This document shows, one piece after another, positions 9,025-17,705 of a stretch of DNA of 64,000 nt. The stretch comes from an uncultured Pelagibacteraceae bacterium. GTDB taxonomy: Bacteria; Pseudomonadota; Alphaproteobacteria; Pelagibacterales; Pelagibacteraceae. Each line of letters begins with the position of its first letter. The stretch's first letter is position 1. Both the position numbers and the translations under genes were made by a program. The notes under the pieces were generated by a model, which was not told the origin of the DNA, did no database searches, and worked only from the letters and a program-made list of their open reading frames with translations. The stretch covers positions 1 through 64,000 of the forward strand of contig CACJLN010000002.1 of assembly GCA_902594255.1 (NCBI GenBank), read 5' to 3'.

Positions 9025-9933
9025 ATGTCTTATCTAAATGATTTAACGATTATCATTGTAACTTATAGAACAAATAAAGAAATTTTATTTAATTGCATTG
9101 ATTCTATTGACTCTAATGTAAAGATATTAATTGTTGAGAACTCTAGTGATAACGAATTTAAAAGTGAGCTAGAAAAAAAATATTCGAATATTTCTGTAAT
9201 TTTGGCAAATAAAAATTTAGGTTATGGAGCTGGAAATAATTTAGGTTTTAAAAATATAAAAACAAGATATGGACTTGTTACAAATCCAGATGTAGTTCAT
9301 CAAGATGATTTTTTTATTCAATTAAAAAATTACCTTAAACCTGATTTTGAATTTTCTATAATCGGTCCATCGTATTATAATGATACTCATCATTGGCCCT
9401 TTGGTTCGTTCGACAATAGAAATGATCCTTATTTAAGAAAAAAGGATTATGATGAAAATTCTTTAAAAGAGGTAGATTGGATTGTTGGGTGCTCAATACT
9501 GGTTGATACTAAATATGTAGATAAGAATGATATGTTTGATGAAAATATATTTTTATATTTTGAAGAGGTTGACCTTTGTAAAAGAATTAAATCCAAAAAT
9601 GGAAAAATTTTTAATAGTTCAATTTTAAAAATAGAACATTTGGGACATAAGGGTTCAGCTGCAACAGATCCAGAGTACTCAATTGAAACAGAAATGTTTA
9701 GAAATTGGCATTGGATGTGGTCTTCTTTTTATTATTACAAAAAACATAATAACTATTTATATGCGCTATTTAAAATGTCAGGAAAATTTATAAAATCTAT
9801 TATGAAAACTATTATATTTTCTATCTTTTATAACAAAGTAAAACAAACTGCTTATTTTGCAAGATTTTATGGGCTCTCATGTTCATTCCTTGGAATAAAA
9901 TCTTTTTATCGAGTTAAGTCTCTATTTAAATAA
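9025..9933 (+). CDS. family 2 glycosyltransferase (rhamnosyltransferase-like)
   Basis: This 302-residue GT-A fold glycosyltransferase has the start LTIIIVTYRTN, a GYGAGNNLGF segment near residue 65 and the metal/nucleotide-binding NPDVVHQDD (a DxD-like variant). FDENIFLYFEEVDLCKRI near residue 175 is typical of WbbL-like rhamnosyl- and other O-antigen transferases. It probably acts at the cytoplasmic face of the inner membrane on a lipid-linked glycan. The divergent epimerase gene is a plausible partner. Donor and acceptor are unknown. Confidence 0.9.
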   Translation: MSYLNDLTIIIVTYRTNKEILFNCIDSIDSNVKILIVENSSDNEFKSELEKKYSNISVILANKNLGYGAGNNLGFKNIKTRYGLVTNPDVVHQDDFFIQLKNYLKPDFEFSIIGPSYYNDTHHWPFGSFDNRNDPYLRKKDYDENSLKEVDWIVGCSILVDTKYVDKNDMFDENIFLYFEEVDLCKRIKSKNGKIFNSSILKIEHLGHKGSAATDPEYSIETEMFRNWHWMWSSFYYYKKHNNYLYALFKMSGKFIKSIMKTIIFSIFYNKVKQTAYFARFYGLSCSFLGIKSFYRVKSLFK

Positions 9934-9949
9934 TTTTTTAAAGATCAAT

Positions 9950-10861
9950 TTATTTTAAAAGCTTTGAAAATTCTTGGATATGTTTTGGACTAGTTTCACA
10001 ACAACCTCCCAGTATAGTTGCTCCACTATCTTTAAATTTTTTAGCAAATTCCACCATTTTTTTTGGAGTTAAATCTTTTCTTGTGCCTAAAAATTCTTTT
10101 GGATCAACAGATTTTTTATCTTTTTCGTGTTCATCAAGGTTAGGAAATGGGTTTGTTTTTATGTAAGAATTTAATTTGAAACCAAAAGGTATACCTAAAC
10201 TTTTTAATTCGTCTAAGTTTAATAGGAAATTTTCTGGAGAGACACATGAAAGTATTAATCCTAGTAAATTGTCATTTTTTTTATTTCTTATAATATGAGA
10301 AATTTTTTCTCCACTGGGCATAGTTTTTCCTTGAGATATATGCGCCCCAATAAGATATGGTTTTTTGAATTCGTGAATACTTTTGATTGCTAATTCAAAT
10401 TCTCTGACACTGCTAATTACATCTAGATAGAAAAAATCACTATAAGGATTTAATAATTTCGCATGTTCATAAAAGTCCTGACTTATCTCATCACTTGATC
10501 TATCATCCTCTTTATAAGTTAAATTTTGAGGAGGTAAACCTCCAGCAATAAGAATATCTGGATATAGCTCTTTAGTTTTTTTTGCTAATTCTCCAGCTGT
10601 TTTATTTAAATATTCAAACTTATCTTCGATTTTATTTTCTCTTAATCTAATTTTTCTGGACGCGAAAGTAGTAGTTACTATCACTTCTGCACCAGCTTTG
10701 ATGTAATCAACGTGTGTATCATATAGCAGCTTATGATATTTTTCGTTTAGTATTGCGGTGGCACTCCACAATGTTCCTTGTGGTTTCATTCCTCTGGCTA
10801 AAAGTTCTTGGCCCATACCACCATCTAATATTCTCGTTTTTTTAAAGAAATTGATATCCAT
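9950..10861 (-). CDS. homocysteine S-methyltransferase family protein
   Basis: This 303-residue protein is of the betaine-homocysteine / S-methylmethionine-homocysteine methyltransferase family (MmuM/BHMT fold). The N-terminal RILDGGMGQELLARG and the C-terminal zinc motif GGCCETSPKHI (about residue 288) are clear. A third conserved cysteine appears in LSCVSPENF (about 200). It would make methionine from homocysteine and a methyl donor, which matters in SAR11-like cells that depend on organic sulfur. A methyl donor such as glycine betaine is plausible but not proven. No methionine riboswitch could be recognised in the 154 bp upstream. Confidence 0.88.
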   Translation of the reverse strand: MDINFFKKTRILDGGMGQELLARGMKPQGTLWSATAILNEKYHKLLYDTHVDYIKAGAEVIVTTTFASRKIRLRENKIEDKFEYLNKTAGELAKKTKELYPDILIAGGLPPQNLTYKEDDRSSDEISQDFYEHAKLLNPYSDFFYLDVISSVREFELAIKSIHEFKKPYLIGAHISQGKTMPSGEKISHIIRNKKNDNLLGLILSCVSPENFLLNLDELKSLGIPFGFKLNSYIKTNPFPNLDEHEKDKKSVDPKEFLGTRKDLTPKKMVEFAKKFKDSGATILGGCCETSPKHIQEFSKLLK

Positions 10862-11015
10862 TTGATTTTTTATAAATAAGAATGCTGATTTATTTAAAAT
10901 TAAAAATATTAAAGATTTTTATGATAACCACAAGATGTTGTAATCGTACAATCATAAGTAGAAAATAAAGTATTATAAAATTAGCAACAGCCTGTTTTTT
11001 CGAGTTTAATAAGGA

Positions 11016-12755
11016 ATGGCTATTAAAAGAAAAAAAATAGCAAAACTAAAGACCAAAAAAAGAAAATCTAAATTGGTCAAAACTTCTAGAAAAAAAATAA
11101 AAACGAAAAAAAAAGTTGTGACAAAAAAGTCTGCGACTAAGAAGCGTTCAAAAAAGTCTAGAAAAAAACATAAGCTAAAAACAATAAAAAAAACAAGAGG
11201 AGTAAAAAAAATGAGTGCAGAAGCAATGAAAGTGTCATCTGTATTAGATACTTCTCATTTGAAAGTAAAATTTCCGTTTAAAGCTAAATACGGAAACTAC
11301 ATAAACGGTAAGTTTGTGGAACCAAAATCTGGTAAGTATTTTGATAATACTTCTCCGATTTCAAATGAGGTGATCTGTTCAGTTGCACGATCAAATGAAA
11401 AAGATGTAGACGCTGCATTAGATGCAGCTCACGCAGCTTTCCCAACTTGGGGAAAAACTTCAATTACGGAAAGATCAAACATTCTTCTTAAAATAGCTGA
11501 TGTGATTGAGAAAAATCTTAATTTATTAGCGACTGCAGAATGTTTAGACAATGGTAAGCCGATTAGAGAATGTATGGCTGCTGATTTACCACTAGTAATA
11601 GATCATTGGAGATATTTTGCTGGGGTAATTAGAGCTGAGGAGGGTTCAGTTGCTGAGATAAGCAATAGTGAATATTCTTATCACATTCCTGAGCCGCTAG
11701 GTGTGGTTGGACAGATTATACCTTGGAACTTTCCATTATTAATGGCAACTTGGAAACTTGCACCAGCTTTAGCAGCAGGAAACTGTGTTGTGCTAAAACC
11801 AGCTGAGCAAACACCAGCATCAATCATGTTACTTATGGAACTAATTGGAGATTTGTTACCTCCAGGAGTAGTAAACGTTGTAAGTGGTTTTGGTTTAGAA
11901 GCTGGAAAACCTCTAGCATCATCAAAAAGAATCAAAAAGATTGCTTTTACTGGTGAAACAACAACTGGTAGATTGATTATGCAGTATGCATCACAAAACT
12001 TGATACCAATTACGTTGGAGCTAGGTGGAAAATCTCCTAACATTTTCTTTGAAGACGTTATGGCAAAAGATGATGACTTCTTTGATAAGTGTTTAGAAGG
12101 TTTTGCAATGTTCACATTAAACCAAGGTGAAGTTTGTACTTGTCCAAGCAGAGTACTAGTTCAAGAGTCTATCTATGATAAGTTCATGGAGAAAGCTATT
12201 GCTAGAACAAAAGCTGTTAAACAAGATAATCCTTTGAAAATGGAAACAATGATTGGGGCACAAGCATCATTAGAACAAATGGAAAAAATCAAATCTTATC
12301 TAGATTTAGGTAAGAAAGAAGGTGCCAAGGTTCTATGTGGTGGAAATGTTGCAAAAATTAATAGTGGTTTAGAAAAAGGAAACTACATTGAACCAACTAT
12401 TTTTGAGGGTAATAATTCAATGCGAATCTTCCAAGAGGAAATTTTCGGACCAGTGGTATCAGTAACTAAATTTAAAGATGAGGCAGAGGCATTAAAAATT
12501 GCTAATGACACTCTTTATGGTTTAGGAGCGGGTGTTTGGACTAGAAATGGTAATATCGCATACAGAATGGGTAGAGAGATACAAGCTGGTAGAGTTTGGA
12601 CAAACTGTTACCATGCTTATCCTGCACATGCTGCATTCGGTGGTTACAAACAATCTGGTATTGGAAGAGAAACTCACAAAATGATGCTAAATCATTATAG
12701 ACAAGTGAAGAATCTTCACGTGTCTTACAGTGAGAAAAAATTAGGCTTCTTTTAA
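11016..12755 (+). CDS. aldehyde dehydrogenase (ExaC/AldB type) with a lysine-rich N-terminal extension
   Basis: This 579-residue frame has two distinct parts. Residues 1-65 hold about 30 Lys and 6 Arg and no acidic residue. Residues 66-579 form a complete NAD-dependent aldehyde dehydrogenase with [17 protein letters not shown] (general base Glu), [11 protein letters not shown] (nucleophile Cys) and the FGPVVSV region. The sequence resembles acetaldehyde dehydrogenases of the ExaC/AldB group, which are often paired with a DUF779 gene, as here. Both ATG 11016 (AAGGA upstream) and ATG 11211 (AGAGGAG upstream, at residue 66) have good ribosome sites. The enzyme may therefore be made from the internal start, the long form, or both. 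Confidence 0.93.
   Translation: MAIKRKKIAKLKTKKRKSKLVKTSRKKIKTKKKVVTKKSATKKRSKKSRKKHKLKTIKKTRGVKKMSAEAMKVSSVLDTSHLKVKFPFKAKYGNYINGKFVEPKSGKYFDNTSPISNEVICSVARSNEKDVDAALDAAHAAFPTWGKTSITERSNILLKIADVIEKNLNLLATAECLDNGKPIRECMAADLPLVIDHWRYFAGVIRAEEGSVAEISNSEYSYHIPEPLGVVGQIIPWNFPLLMATWKLAPALAAGNCVVLKPAEQTPASIMLLMELIGDLLPPGVVNVVSGFGLEAGKPLASSKRIKKIAFTGETTTGRLIMQYASQNLIPITLELGGKSPNIFFEDVMAKDDDFFDKCLEGFAMFTLNQGEVCTCPSRVLVQESIYDKFMEKAIARTKAVKQDNPLKMETMIGAQASLEQMEKIKSYLDLGKKEGAKVLCGGNVAKINSGLEKGNYIEPTIFEGNNSMRIFQEEIFGPVVSVTKFKDEAEALKIANDTLYGLGAGVWTRNGNIAYRMGREIQAGRVWTNCYHAYPAHAAFGGYKQSGIGRETHKMMLNHYRQVKNLHVSYSEKKLGFF
11196..11213 (+). promoter_or_regulatory. internal ribosome-binding site and start for the aldehyde dehydrogenase
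   Basis: AGAGGAG followed by an eight-base A-rich spacer leads to ATG at 11211, in frame with the upstream ATG 11016. Homology to aldehyde dehydrogenases begins only after this point. The site is stronger than most Shine-Dalgarno sequences in this window. Confidence 0.55.
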
Positions 12756-12774
12756 AAGATAACTAATATATAGT

Positions 12775-12805
12775 GGCCCGTGAGGAATCACGGGCCATAT
12801 TTTTT
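12775..12805 (+). terminator. intrinsic terminator between aldehyde dehydrogenase and DUF779 gene
   Basis: A perfect nine-pair stem (GGCCCGTGA / TCACGGGCC) with a GGAA tetraloop is followed by six T residues. The GC-rich stem stands out in AT-rich surroundings. The next ATG (12806) follows the last T directly, so the DUF779 gene can be expressed only by read-through or with almost no leader. Confidence 0.88.
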
Positions 12806-13159
12806 ATGAAAGTAAAAGCTACAGACTCAGCACTTAAACTTATTGAAGAACTTAAAGCTCAGCATGGTGATGAACTTTTATTTCACCAGTCTGGTGGATG
12901 TTGTGACGGAAGTGCTCCAATGTGCTATCCAAGAAATGAGTACATGGTTGGAAATAGCGATGTAAAATTAGGTGAAATTGGTGGAGTCCCGTTTTATATG
13001 AATGATGATCAATATGAAAAATGGAAACATACGGATTTAACCATTGATGCTGTTAAAGGTATTGGCGGAATGTTTTCTTTGGATAATGGAACTGGGAAAA
13101 GGTTTTTAACAAAATCTGAAATTTGTTTAGTTGTAGACAACGAAACTAAAAAAAATTAA
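12806..13159 (+). CDS. DUF779 protein, aldehyde-dehydrogenase partner
   Basis: This 117-residue DUF779 protein has the conserved motifs HQSGGCCDGSAPMC and DLTIDAVKGIGGMFSLDN and a late CLVVDNE segment. The family has no established function but is strongly associated with acetaldehyde and alcohol-related aldehyde dehydrogenases, like the gene just upstream. I choose ATG 12806. An in-frame GTG at 12773 would place coding sequence inside a strong terminator hairpin. The conserved cysteines suggest metal binding or redox sensing, which is inference only. Confidence 0.88.
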   Translation: MKVKATDSALKLIEELKAQHGDELLFHQSGGCCDGSAPMCYPRNEYMVGNSDVKLGEIGGVPFYMNDDQYEKWKHTDLTIDAVKGIGGMFSLDNGTGKRFLTKSEICLVVDNETKKN

Positions 13160-13176
13160 TCACTTCTTAACTTAAA

Positions 13177-13650
13177 ATGTCAGTTTATTTAAGTTCACAA
13201 AAGATAATAAAAGAATGGATAGATTACAATGATCATATGAACGTATCTTATTATCTACTGATTTTTGATAAATATGGTGCTGATACTTTAAATAGCATAT
13301 TCAAAATGGGAGAACACTCAGCAAAAACAACTGGCAAAAGTACTATGATCGTTGAGTCAAATATCACCTATAATCAAGAACTCAAACTTGGTGATGAGGT
13401 AGACGTTAATTTAGTTTACTTTGACCATGACAAGAAAAGATTACAATATAAAATGGAGATGGTTCATAAAGAAAAAAAGTTTCTTGCATCAACTATAGAA
13501 GTTCTAGCTTTATACGTTGATTTAAATAATAGAAAAGTATCTGAATTTGAAGACGAAAAGGTAAAGATTATGGACGACTATATTAAAGAGAATTCTTCAA
13601 AATTTACAAATGACAATCTTAAATTTTCCTCAAAACTAAAAAAAAATTAA
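13177..13650 (+). CDS. hotdog-fold acyl-CoA thioesterase (4HBT family)
   Basis: This 157-residue 4HBT-like protein has the conserved start WIDYNDHMNVSYYLLIFDKYG; the aspartate in this segment is the usual catalytic or structural residue. The pattern resembles thioesterases associated with carnitine catabolism (betainyl-CoA thioesterase-like). It follows the DUF779 gene by 17 bp. A gamma-butyrobetaine-hydroxylase-like gene 5 kb away offers weak support for a carnitine or betaine link. The acyl-CoA substrate cannot be stated with confidence. Confidence 0.8.
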   Translation: MSVYLSSQKIIKEWIDYNDHMNVSYYLLIFDKYGADTLNSIFKMGEHSAKTTGKSTMIVESNITYNQELKLGDEVDVNLVYFDHDKKRLQYKMEMVHKEKKFLASTIEVLALYVDLNNRKVSEFEDEKVKIMDDYIKENSSKFTNDNLKFSSKLKKN

Positions 13651-13681
13651 TATAACTCCCAGTCCGCAACTGGAAGTTATA
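13638..13681 (-). terminator. terminator of the GYD-domain gene
   Basis: A 13-pair stem, fully paired on the minus strand if one G-U pair is allowed, has a five-base loop and is followed in the minus direction by TTAA and nine T residues. Read on the plus strand the stem has one A-C mismatch and no T-tract, so it mainly serves the minus-strand gene. It lies between two convergent genes. Confidence 0.8.
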
Positions 13682-13688
13682 CCAAAAA

Positions 13689-14006
13689 TTATTGACCTGG
13701 TGCTTTGTAACCGATTTTACTTGCTTTAGTTGTGGCTTTTGTAAAATCAATCGCTTCAAGTATTGTTAAGTTTTTTACAGCACCTGATGCTTCAACGACT
13801 AATTTAATTGCAGCAAAATCATCAAAGCTTGGAACATCAGTAACAACTACAAAATCATAAGAGCCTCTTACAATATCCATGCTGTGCATTGTTCCACCCA
13901 TAGCTTTTGTTAACTGTTCTACAACTGCTTTTCTATCACTCGTTGGATCTTTTAAAAATCCTTGAAAAGCTTTTTCAGTGTAATTTCCCATTATATATGC
14001 TTTCAT
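13689..14006 (-). CDS. GYD-domain protein
   Basis: This 105-residue protein of the GYD family (small ferredoxin-like alpha/beta fold) has the typical SMDIVRGSYDFVVVTDVPSFDDFAAIKL core; the G(S)YD motif gives the family its name. The biochemical function of the family is unknown. It is monocistronic, with its own terminator downstream and an AAGGAG-type ribosome site upstream. It is divergent from an aldehyde dehydrogenase 102 bp away and may share regulation with it. Confidence 0.85.
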   Translation of the reverse strand: MKAYIMGNYTEKAFQGFLKDPTSDRKAVVEQLTKAMGGTMHSMDIVRGSYDFVVVTDVPSFDDFAAIKLVVEASGAVKNLTILEAIDFTKATTKASKIGYKAPGQ

Positions 14007-14108
14007 ATTGAACTCCTTTTTTTTTAAAATAGTATCATCTAATTAGAGATTATTAATGTGTAAAAATTACATAGTAGACACACCCTATAGTAATGCTAAA
14101 TTGAAATT

Positions 14109-15551
14109 ATGTATGAAAAATTCGGGCAATTCATTGATGGTAAATGGCAAAAATCATCAGATGAGGGAACTTACGAAGTAATCAATCCTGCAAATGAAGA
14201 AGTTTTGGGAAAAGCCTCAAAAGCTACAACTAAGGATGTTGAGAGAGCTTTAAAGTCTGCTGCAAAAGGATTAGAAGTTTGGAAAAAAACTGCTCCATGG
14301 CAAAGATCTTATATCATTAGAAGAATTGCGGACAAAATGAGAGAGAAGCAAGATGTGCTTGCTAAGTGGATGACACTTGAAGTTGGAAAACCTTTTGCAG
14401 AAGCCAAAGGTGAAGTTAATGGTGCTGCAGATATTTTTGAGTGGAATGCCGAAGAAACAAAAAGAATTTATGGACAAACTGTTGAAAGCAGATTTGAAGA
14501 CACAAGAGTTCATGTCTATTATCAACCAGTTGGTGTTGTAGCAGCATTAACTCCTTGGAATTTCCCTGCAGTGTTGTCTGCAAGAAAAATTTCAACGGCG
14601 CTAGCAGCTGGCTGCTCTGTAATAGTTAAGCCCGACGTAATTACCCCTGGTATTGTAATGGAGATGGTTAATATATGTAATGAATGTGGTGTGCCGCCAG
14701 GCGTAGTAAATCTTTTATCAGGTGATCCACCTAGTATTGCACAACAATTGATTGCATCAGACATAGTCAAAAAAATTTCAATTACTGGATCATCAAGAGT
14801 AGGTAAATTAATATTGAAACAAGCTGCAGATAAAGTTCAAAGAGTAACAATGGAGCTATCAGGTCATTCACCTTTTATTGTATTTGATGATGCTGATATT
14901 AAAAAAGCAGCTGATATGGCAATAGCTGCTAAATTCAGAAACAATGGTCAAGTTTGTATATCGCCTAATAGATTTTATATACACGAGAGAAAAAAAGATG
15001 AATTTGTAAATTTATTTATTGAAAAAACAAAAAAATTAAAAATAGGTGATGGTATGGATCCAGCAACTCAATTGGGCCCGTTAACCACAAAAAAAAGACT
15101 TAACGAAATAGAAGAATTAGTTGAAAAAACTAAACAAGAAGGTGCAAAAGTTTTATTAGGTGGAAAAAGACCTTCAGGATTTAACAAAGGTTTTTATTAT
15201 GAACCGACAGTATTTGACGATGTAAAAGATGATTTTACGATAATGAAACAAGAACCGTTTGGACCGTTAGTGCCTATGCTATCATTTAAAACTTTTGATG
15301 ATGTTATTGAAAGAGCTAACAACCATGAATTAGGGTTGTGCAGTTATGTTTGCACTAATTCAATGGAAACTGCTCATCTTGCTTCTGAACAACTAGAAAC
15401 TGGCTCAGTCGCTGTAAATACTCCAATGGTAGCAATTGCTGAAGCACCTTTTGGTGGGATAAAGCAAAGTGGTTATGGGCGTGAAGGCGGATCAATGGCA
15501 ATTAAAGATTACCTAAATATAAAATATACACATCTTGGCATCAAAGGTTAA
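14109..15551 (+). CDS. aldehyde dehydrogenase, succinate-semialdehyde dehydrogenase-like
   Basis: This 480-residue NAD(P)-dependent aldehyde dehydrogenase has TPWNFPAVLSARK (cofactor site), MELSGHSPF with the catalytic glutamate, NNGQVCISPNR with the nucleophilic cysteine near residue 282, and EPFGPLVP near 380. Length and sequence fit the GabD-like subgroup that oxidises semialdehydes. It precedes an FAH-family gene by three bases, suggesting a short catabolic operon for a carboxylic or aromatic-type substrate. The exact aldehyde is not known. It is distinct from the ExaC-like enzyme at 11016. Confidence 0.92.
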   Translation: MYEKFGQFIDGKWQKSSDEGTYEVINPANEEVLGKASKATTKDVERALKSAAKGLEVWKKTAPWQRSYIIRRIADKMREKQDVLAKWMTLEVGKPFAEAKGEVNGAADIFEWNAEETKRIYGQTVESRFEDTRVHVYYQPVGVVAALTPWNFPAVLSARKISTALAAGCSVIVKPDVITPGIVMEMVNICNECGVPPGVVNLLSGDPPSIAQQLIASDIVKKISITGSSRVGKLILKQAADKVQRVTMELSGHSPFIVFDDADIKKAADMAIAAKFRNNGQVCISPNRFYIHERKKDEFVNLFIEKTKKLKIGDGMDPATQLGPLTTKKRLNEIEELVEKTKQEGAKVLLGGKRPSGFNKGFYYEPTVFDDVKDDFTIMKQEPFGPLVPMLSFKTFDDVIERANNHELGLCSYVCTNSMETAHLASEQLETGSVAVNTPMVAIAEAPFGGIKQSGYGREGGSMAIKDYLNIKYTHLGIKG

Positions 15552-15554
15552 TTA

Positions 15555-16400
15555 ATGAAATTTTTAAGGGTTGGTGAGCGTGGCAAGGAAATACCCGCAA
15601 TTCTTGATGACAAAAATAATATTCGGAATTTATCGAATATCTTTAAAGATTTAACACCGGAAAATTTAAATTTTGAAAATTTAGATAAAATAAAAAATTT
15701 TGATATTAATTCTCTCCCACTTTTGGATCAAAATCAAAGAATAGGATCTTGTGTTTTTAAACCAGCAAATTTTTTCGCAATTGGTTTAAATTATAAAGCT
15801 CATGCTGCTGAGACAAATTCGAATACTCCTAAAGAACCAATAGTTTTTAATAAGTCACCAAATTGTATAGTTGGACCTAATGATGACATAGTCATACCTA
15901 AGTTTTCAAAGTCTTTAGATCATGAGGTTGAAATTGCAATAGTTATTGGAAAAAAAGCTAAGTATGTAAAAGAGGAAGAAGCACAAGATTACATTATAGG
16001 TTATTGTATTTGTAATGATATTAGTGAGAGAGAATGGCAAAAAGACAGAGGTGGTCAATGGGTTAAAGGGAAATCTGGGGATACGTTTGGACCTTTAGGA
16101 CCATATCTTGTAACTAAAGATGAAATAAGAGATCCATCAAATCTAAATTTGACTTTAGATCTCAATGGGAAAAGAAGACAGACTGGAAATACAAGTTTAA
16201 TGATATTCAATTTTAATTTTTTAATATCTCATATTAGTCAATTTATAACTTTAATGCCAGGAGATGTTATTACAACAGGCACACCTGCAGGAGTAGGAAT
16301 GGGGATGACACCACCCGATTACCTAAAGGATGGAGATGTGATGATTTTAAAAGTTGATAACTTAGGTGAACAAAAGTTAAAAGTGGTTAAAGAAAAATAA
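15555..16400 (+). CDS. fumarylacetoacetate hydrolase (FAH) family enzyme
   Basis: This 281-residue FAH-family protein has the FAIGLNYKAHAAE entry motif, metal-binding glutamates in DHEVEIAIVIG, an aspartate in CNDISEREWQ, and the GDVITTGTPAGVGMG loop near the C-terminus. Members hydrolyse, isomerise or decarboxylate 2,4-diketo or hydroxy-dienoate acids, and some are ureidoglycolate lyases. The preceding semialdehyde dehydrogenase suggests the two act in one catabolic route. It shares one base with the ccdA start. Confidence 0.88.
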   Translation: MKFLRVGERGKEIPAILDDKNNIRNLSNIFKDLTPENLNFENLDKIKNFDINSLPLLDQNQRIGSCVFKPANFFAIGLNYKAHAAETNSNTPKEPIVFNKSPNCIVGPNDDIVIPKFSKSLDHEVEIAIVIGKKAKYVKEEEAQDYIIGYCICNDISEREWQKDRGGQWVKGKSGDTFGPLGPYLVTKDEIRDPSNLNLTLDLNGKRRQTGNTSLMIFNFNFLISHISQFITLMPGDVITTGTPAGVGMGMTPPDYLKDGDVMILKVDNLGEQKLKVVKEK

Positions 16401-17107
16401 TGACAGAACTTTTTATTGCACTTGGAGCTGGTTTGATAAGTTTTTTATCTCCTTGTGTTTTACCATTAATTCCCGGGTACATCTCCTATATTTCAGGTAG
16501 TTCATTAAATGAATTATTAGAGAAAAAAAATGTCAATTTAATTCCGATCATTTTATTTACTTTTGGTTTTTCAATTGTTTTTATTATTTTTGGAGCCGCC
16601 TCAACTTTTTTAGGACAAGTGTTATTGCAAAATTCATATGAACTAAGAATAGCAGCTGGTTTAGTAATAATTCTTTTTTCGCTTCATATAATTGGAATTA
16701 TAAATCTTAAATTTTTAAATTATGAAAAAAGAATACAAACAAATTCAAATAATCGTTTTTATAGCCCAATTCTAATTGGTATGGCATTTGCTTTTGGTTG
16801 GACACCTTGTATAGGTCCAATTTTAGGATCAATCTTGGTTTTAGCTGCAACTGAGGAAAGTTTTAACAGAGGAATTTTACTTTTAATCTTTTACTCATTT
16901 GGATTGGCAGTGCCATTCATTTTATCTGGCTATTTGATTCAAAAGTTTCTAATATTTTCAAAAAACTTTAAAAAGAATATTAATTTAGTCTCTAAATCTG
17001 GTGGAATTATACTATTAATTACAGGTATTTTAATATTAACTAATCAATTACAAGCTTTAGGATATTATTTATTAAATGCATTACCCTTTTTACAAAATTT
17101 TGGATAA
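16400..17107 (+). CDS. ccdA: CcdA-type thiol-disulfide transmembrane protein
   Basis: This 235-residue inner-membrane protein has six predicted helices and the two redox cysteines of CcdA/DsbD-beta proteins, in FLSPCVLPLIPGY (first helix) and WTPCIGPILGS (fourth helix). CcdA moves reducing equivalents from cytoplasmic thioredoxin to the periplasm, for example for cytochrome c maturation. The length matches stand-alone CcdA. It is embedded in a run of unrelated genes and overlaps the FAH gene by one base. Its periplasmic partner is not visible here. Confidence 0.92.
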   Translation: MTELFIALGAGLISFLSPCVLPLIPGYISYISGSSLNELLEKKNVNLIPIILFTFGFSIVFIIFGAASTFLGQVLLQNSYELRIAAGLVIILFSLHIIGIINLKFLNYEKRIQTNSNNRFYSPILIGMAFAFGWTPCIGPILGSILVLAATEESFNRGILLLIFYSFGLAVPFILSGYLIQKFLIFSKNFKKNINLVSKSGGIILLITGILILTNQLQALGYYLLNALPFLQNFG

Positions 17108-17115
17108 TTAAAATT

Positions 17116-17697
17116 ATGAAAATATATCAAATAGATTCAAGTGCTAGAAAAGAGGGATCGACCTCTAGAGCACTGGCAAAGAAACTTTTAGATAAGATAA
17201 AAAAACCTGATGACGAAGTTGTTTACAGAGATTTAGATGATGAGATGGTTTTTGTATCTGGATTAACCGAGTCAGGGATGAAGATTGAAGAAAAAGATCA
17301 AACTGAACATCATAAAAAAATGTTTGAATTATCTGATAAACTTGTAAAAGAGCTTAAAGAAAGTGATGTCATCATTATATCAGCACCAATTTATAATTAT
17401 GGTCCTCCTGCAACCTTAAAAGCTTGGTCTGATCTGGTAGCAAGAATAGGCGAGACATTTAAATTTAAAGAAAATGGGAGAAGAGAGGGTTTGTTGAGAA
17501 ATAAAAGAGCTTATTTAGTCATAACTTCAGGAGGGACAAAATTAAATAGTAAAGAGGATTTTCTAACCCCATGGTTAAAGTTTATTTTAAATTTTTTTGG
17601 TATAGAAAAGGTCGATATTATTAGCGCTGATCAAATGGCTTTGGATTATGAAAAGTCAATTAGGGATGCGGAGACTCAAATATCAAATATAAAATAG
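17116..17697 (+). CDS. FMN-dependent NAD(P)H reductase, azoreductase-like
   Basis: This 193-residue flavodoxin-fold reductase of the AzoR/AcpD family has the N-terminal phosphate loop SSARKEGSTSRALA, which binds FMN. The middle APIYNYGPPATLKAWSD segment (about residue 95) is diagnostic of the family. Such enzymes reduce quinones and azo compounds with NADH and are thought to protect against quinone stress. It lies eight bases after ccdA and nine before a TPR gene, so it is likely part of a longer transcript. The native substrate is unknown. Confidence 0.88.
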   Translation: MKIYQIDSSARKEGSTSRALAKKLLDKIKKPDDEVVYRDLDDEMVFVSGLTESGMKIEEKDQTEHHKKMFELSDKLVKELKESDVIIISAPIYNYGPPATLKAWSDLVARIGETFKFKENGRREGLLRNKRAYLVITSGGTKLNSKEDFLTPWLKFILNFFGIEKVDIISADQMALDYEKSIRDAETQISNIK

Positions 17698-17705
17698 ATT
17701 TTTAA

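Noticed and set aside
10862-11015. SAM-type riboswitch before the homocysteine methyltransferase gene
   Set aside because: No convincing SAM-II or SAM-V conserved core could be found on the minus strand; the region is AT-rich with only short inverted repeats.
11681-12115. Long minus-strand open frame inside the aldehyde dehydrogenase gene
   Set aside because: It is the antisense shadow of a conserved coding region and has no family features of its own.
12773-12805. Longer start (GTG at 12773) for the DUF779 gene
   Set aside because: These codons lie inside a perfect terminator hairpin, and family similarity begins only after ATG 12806.
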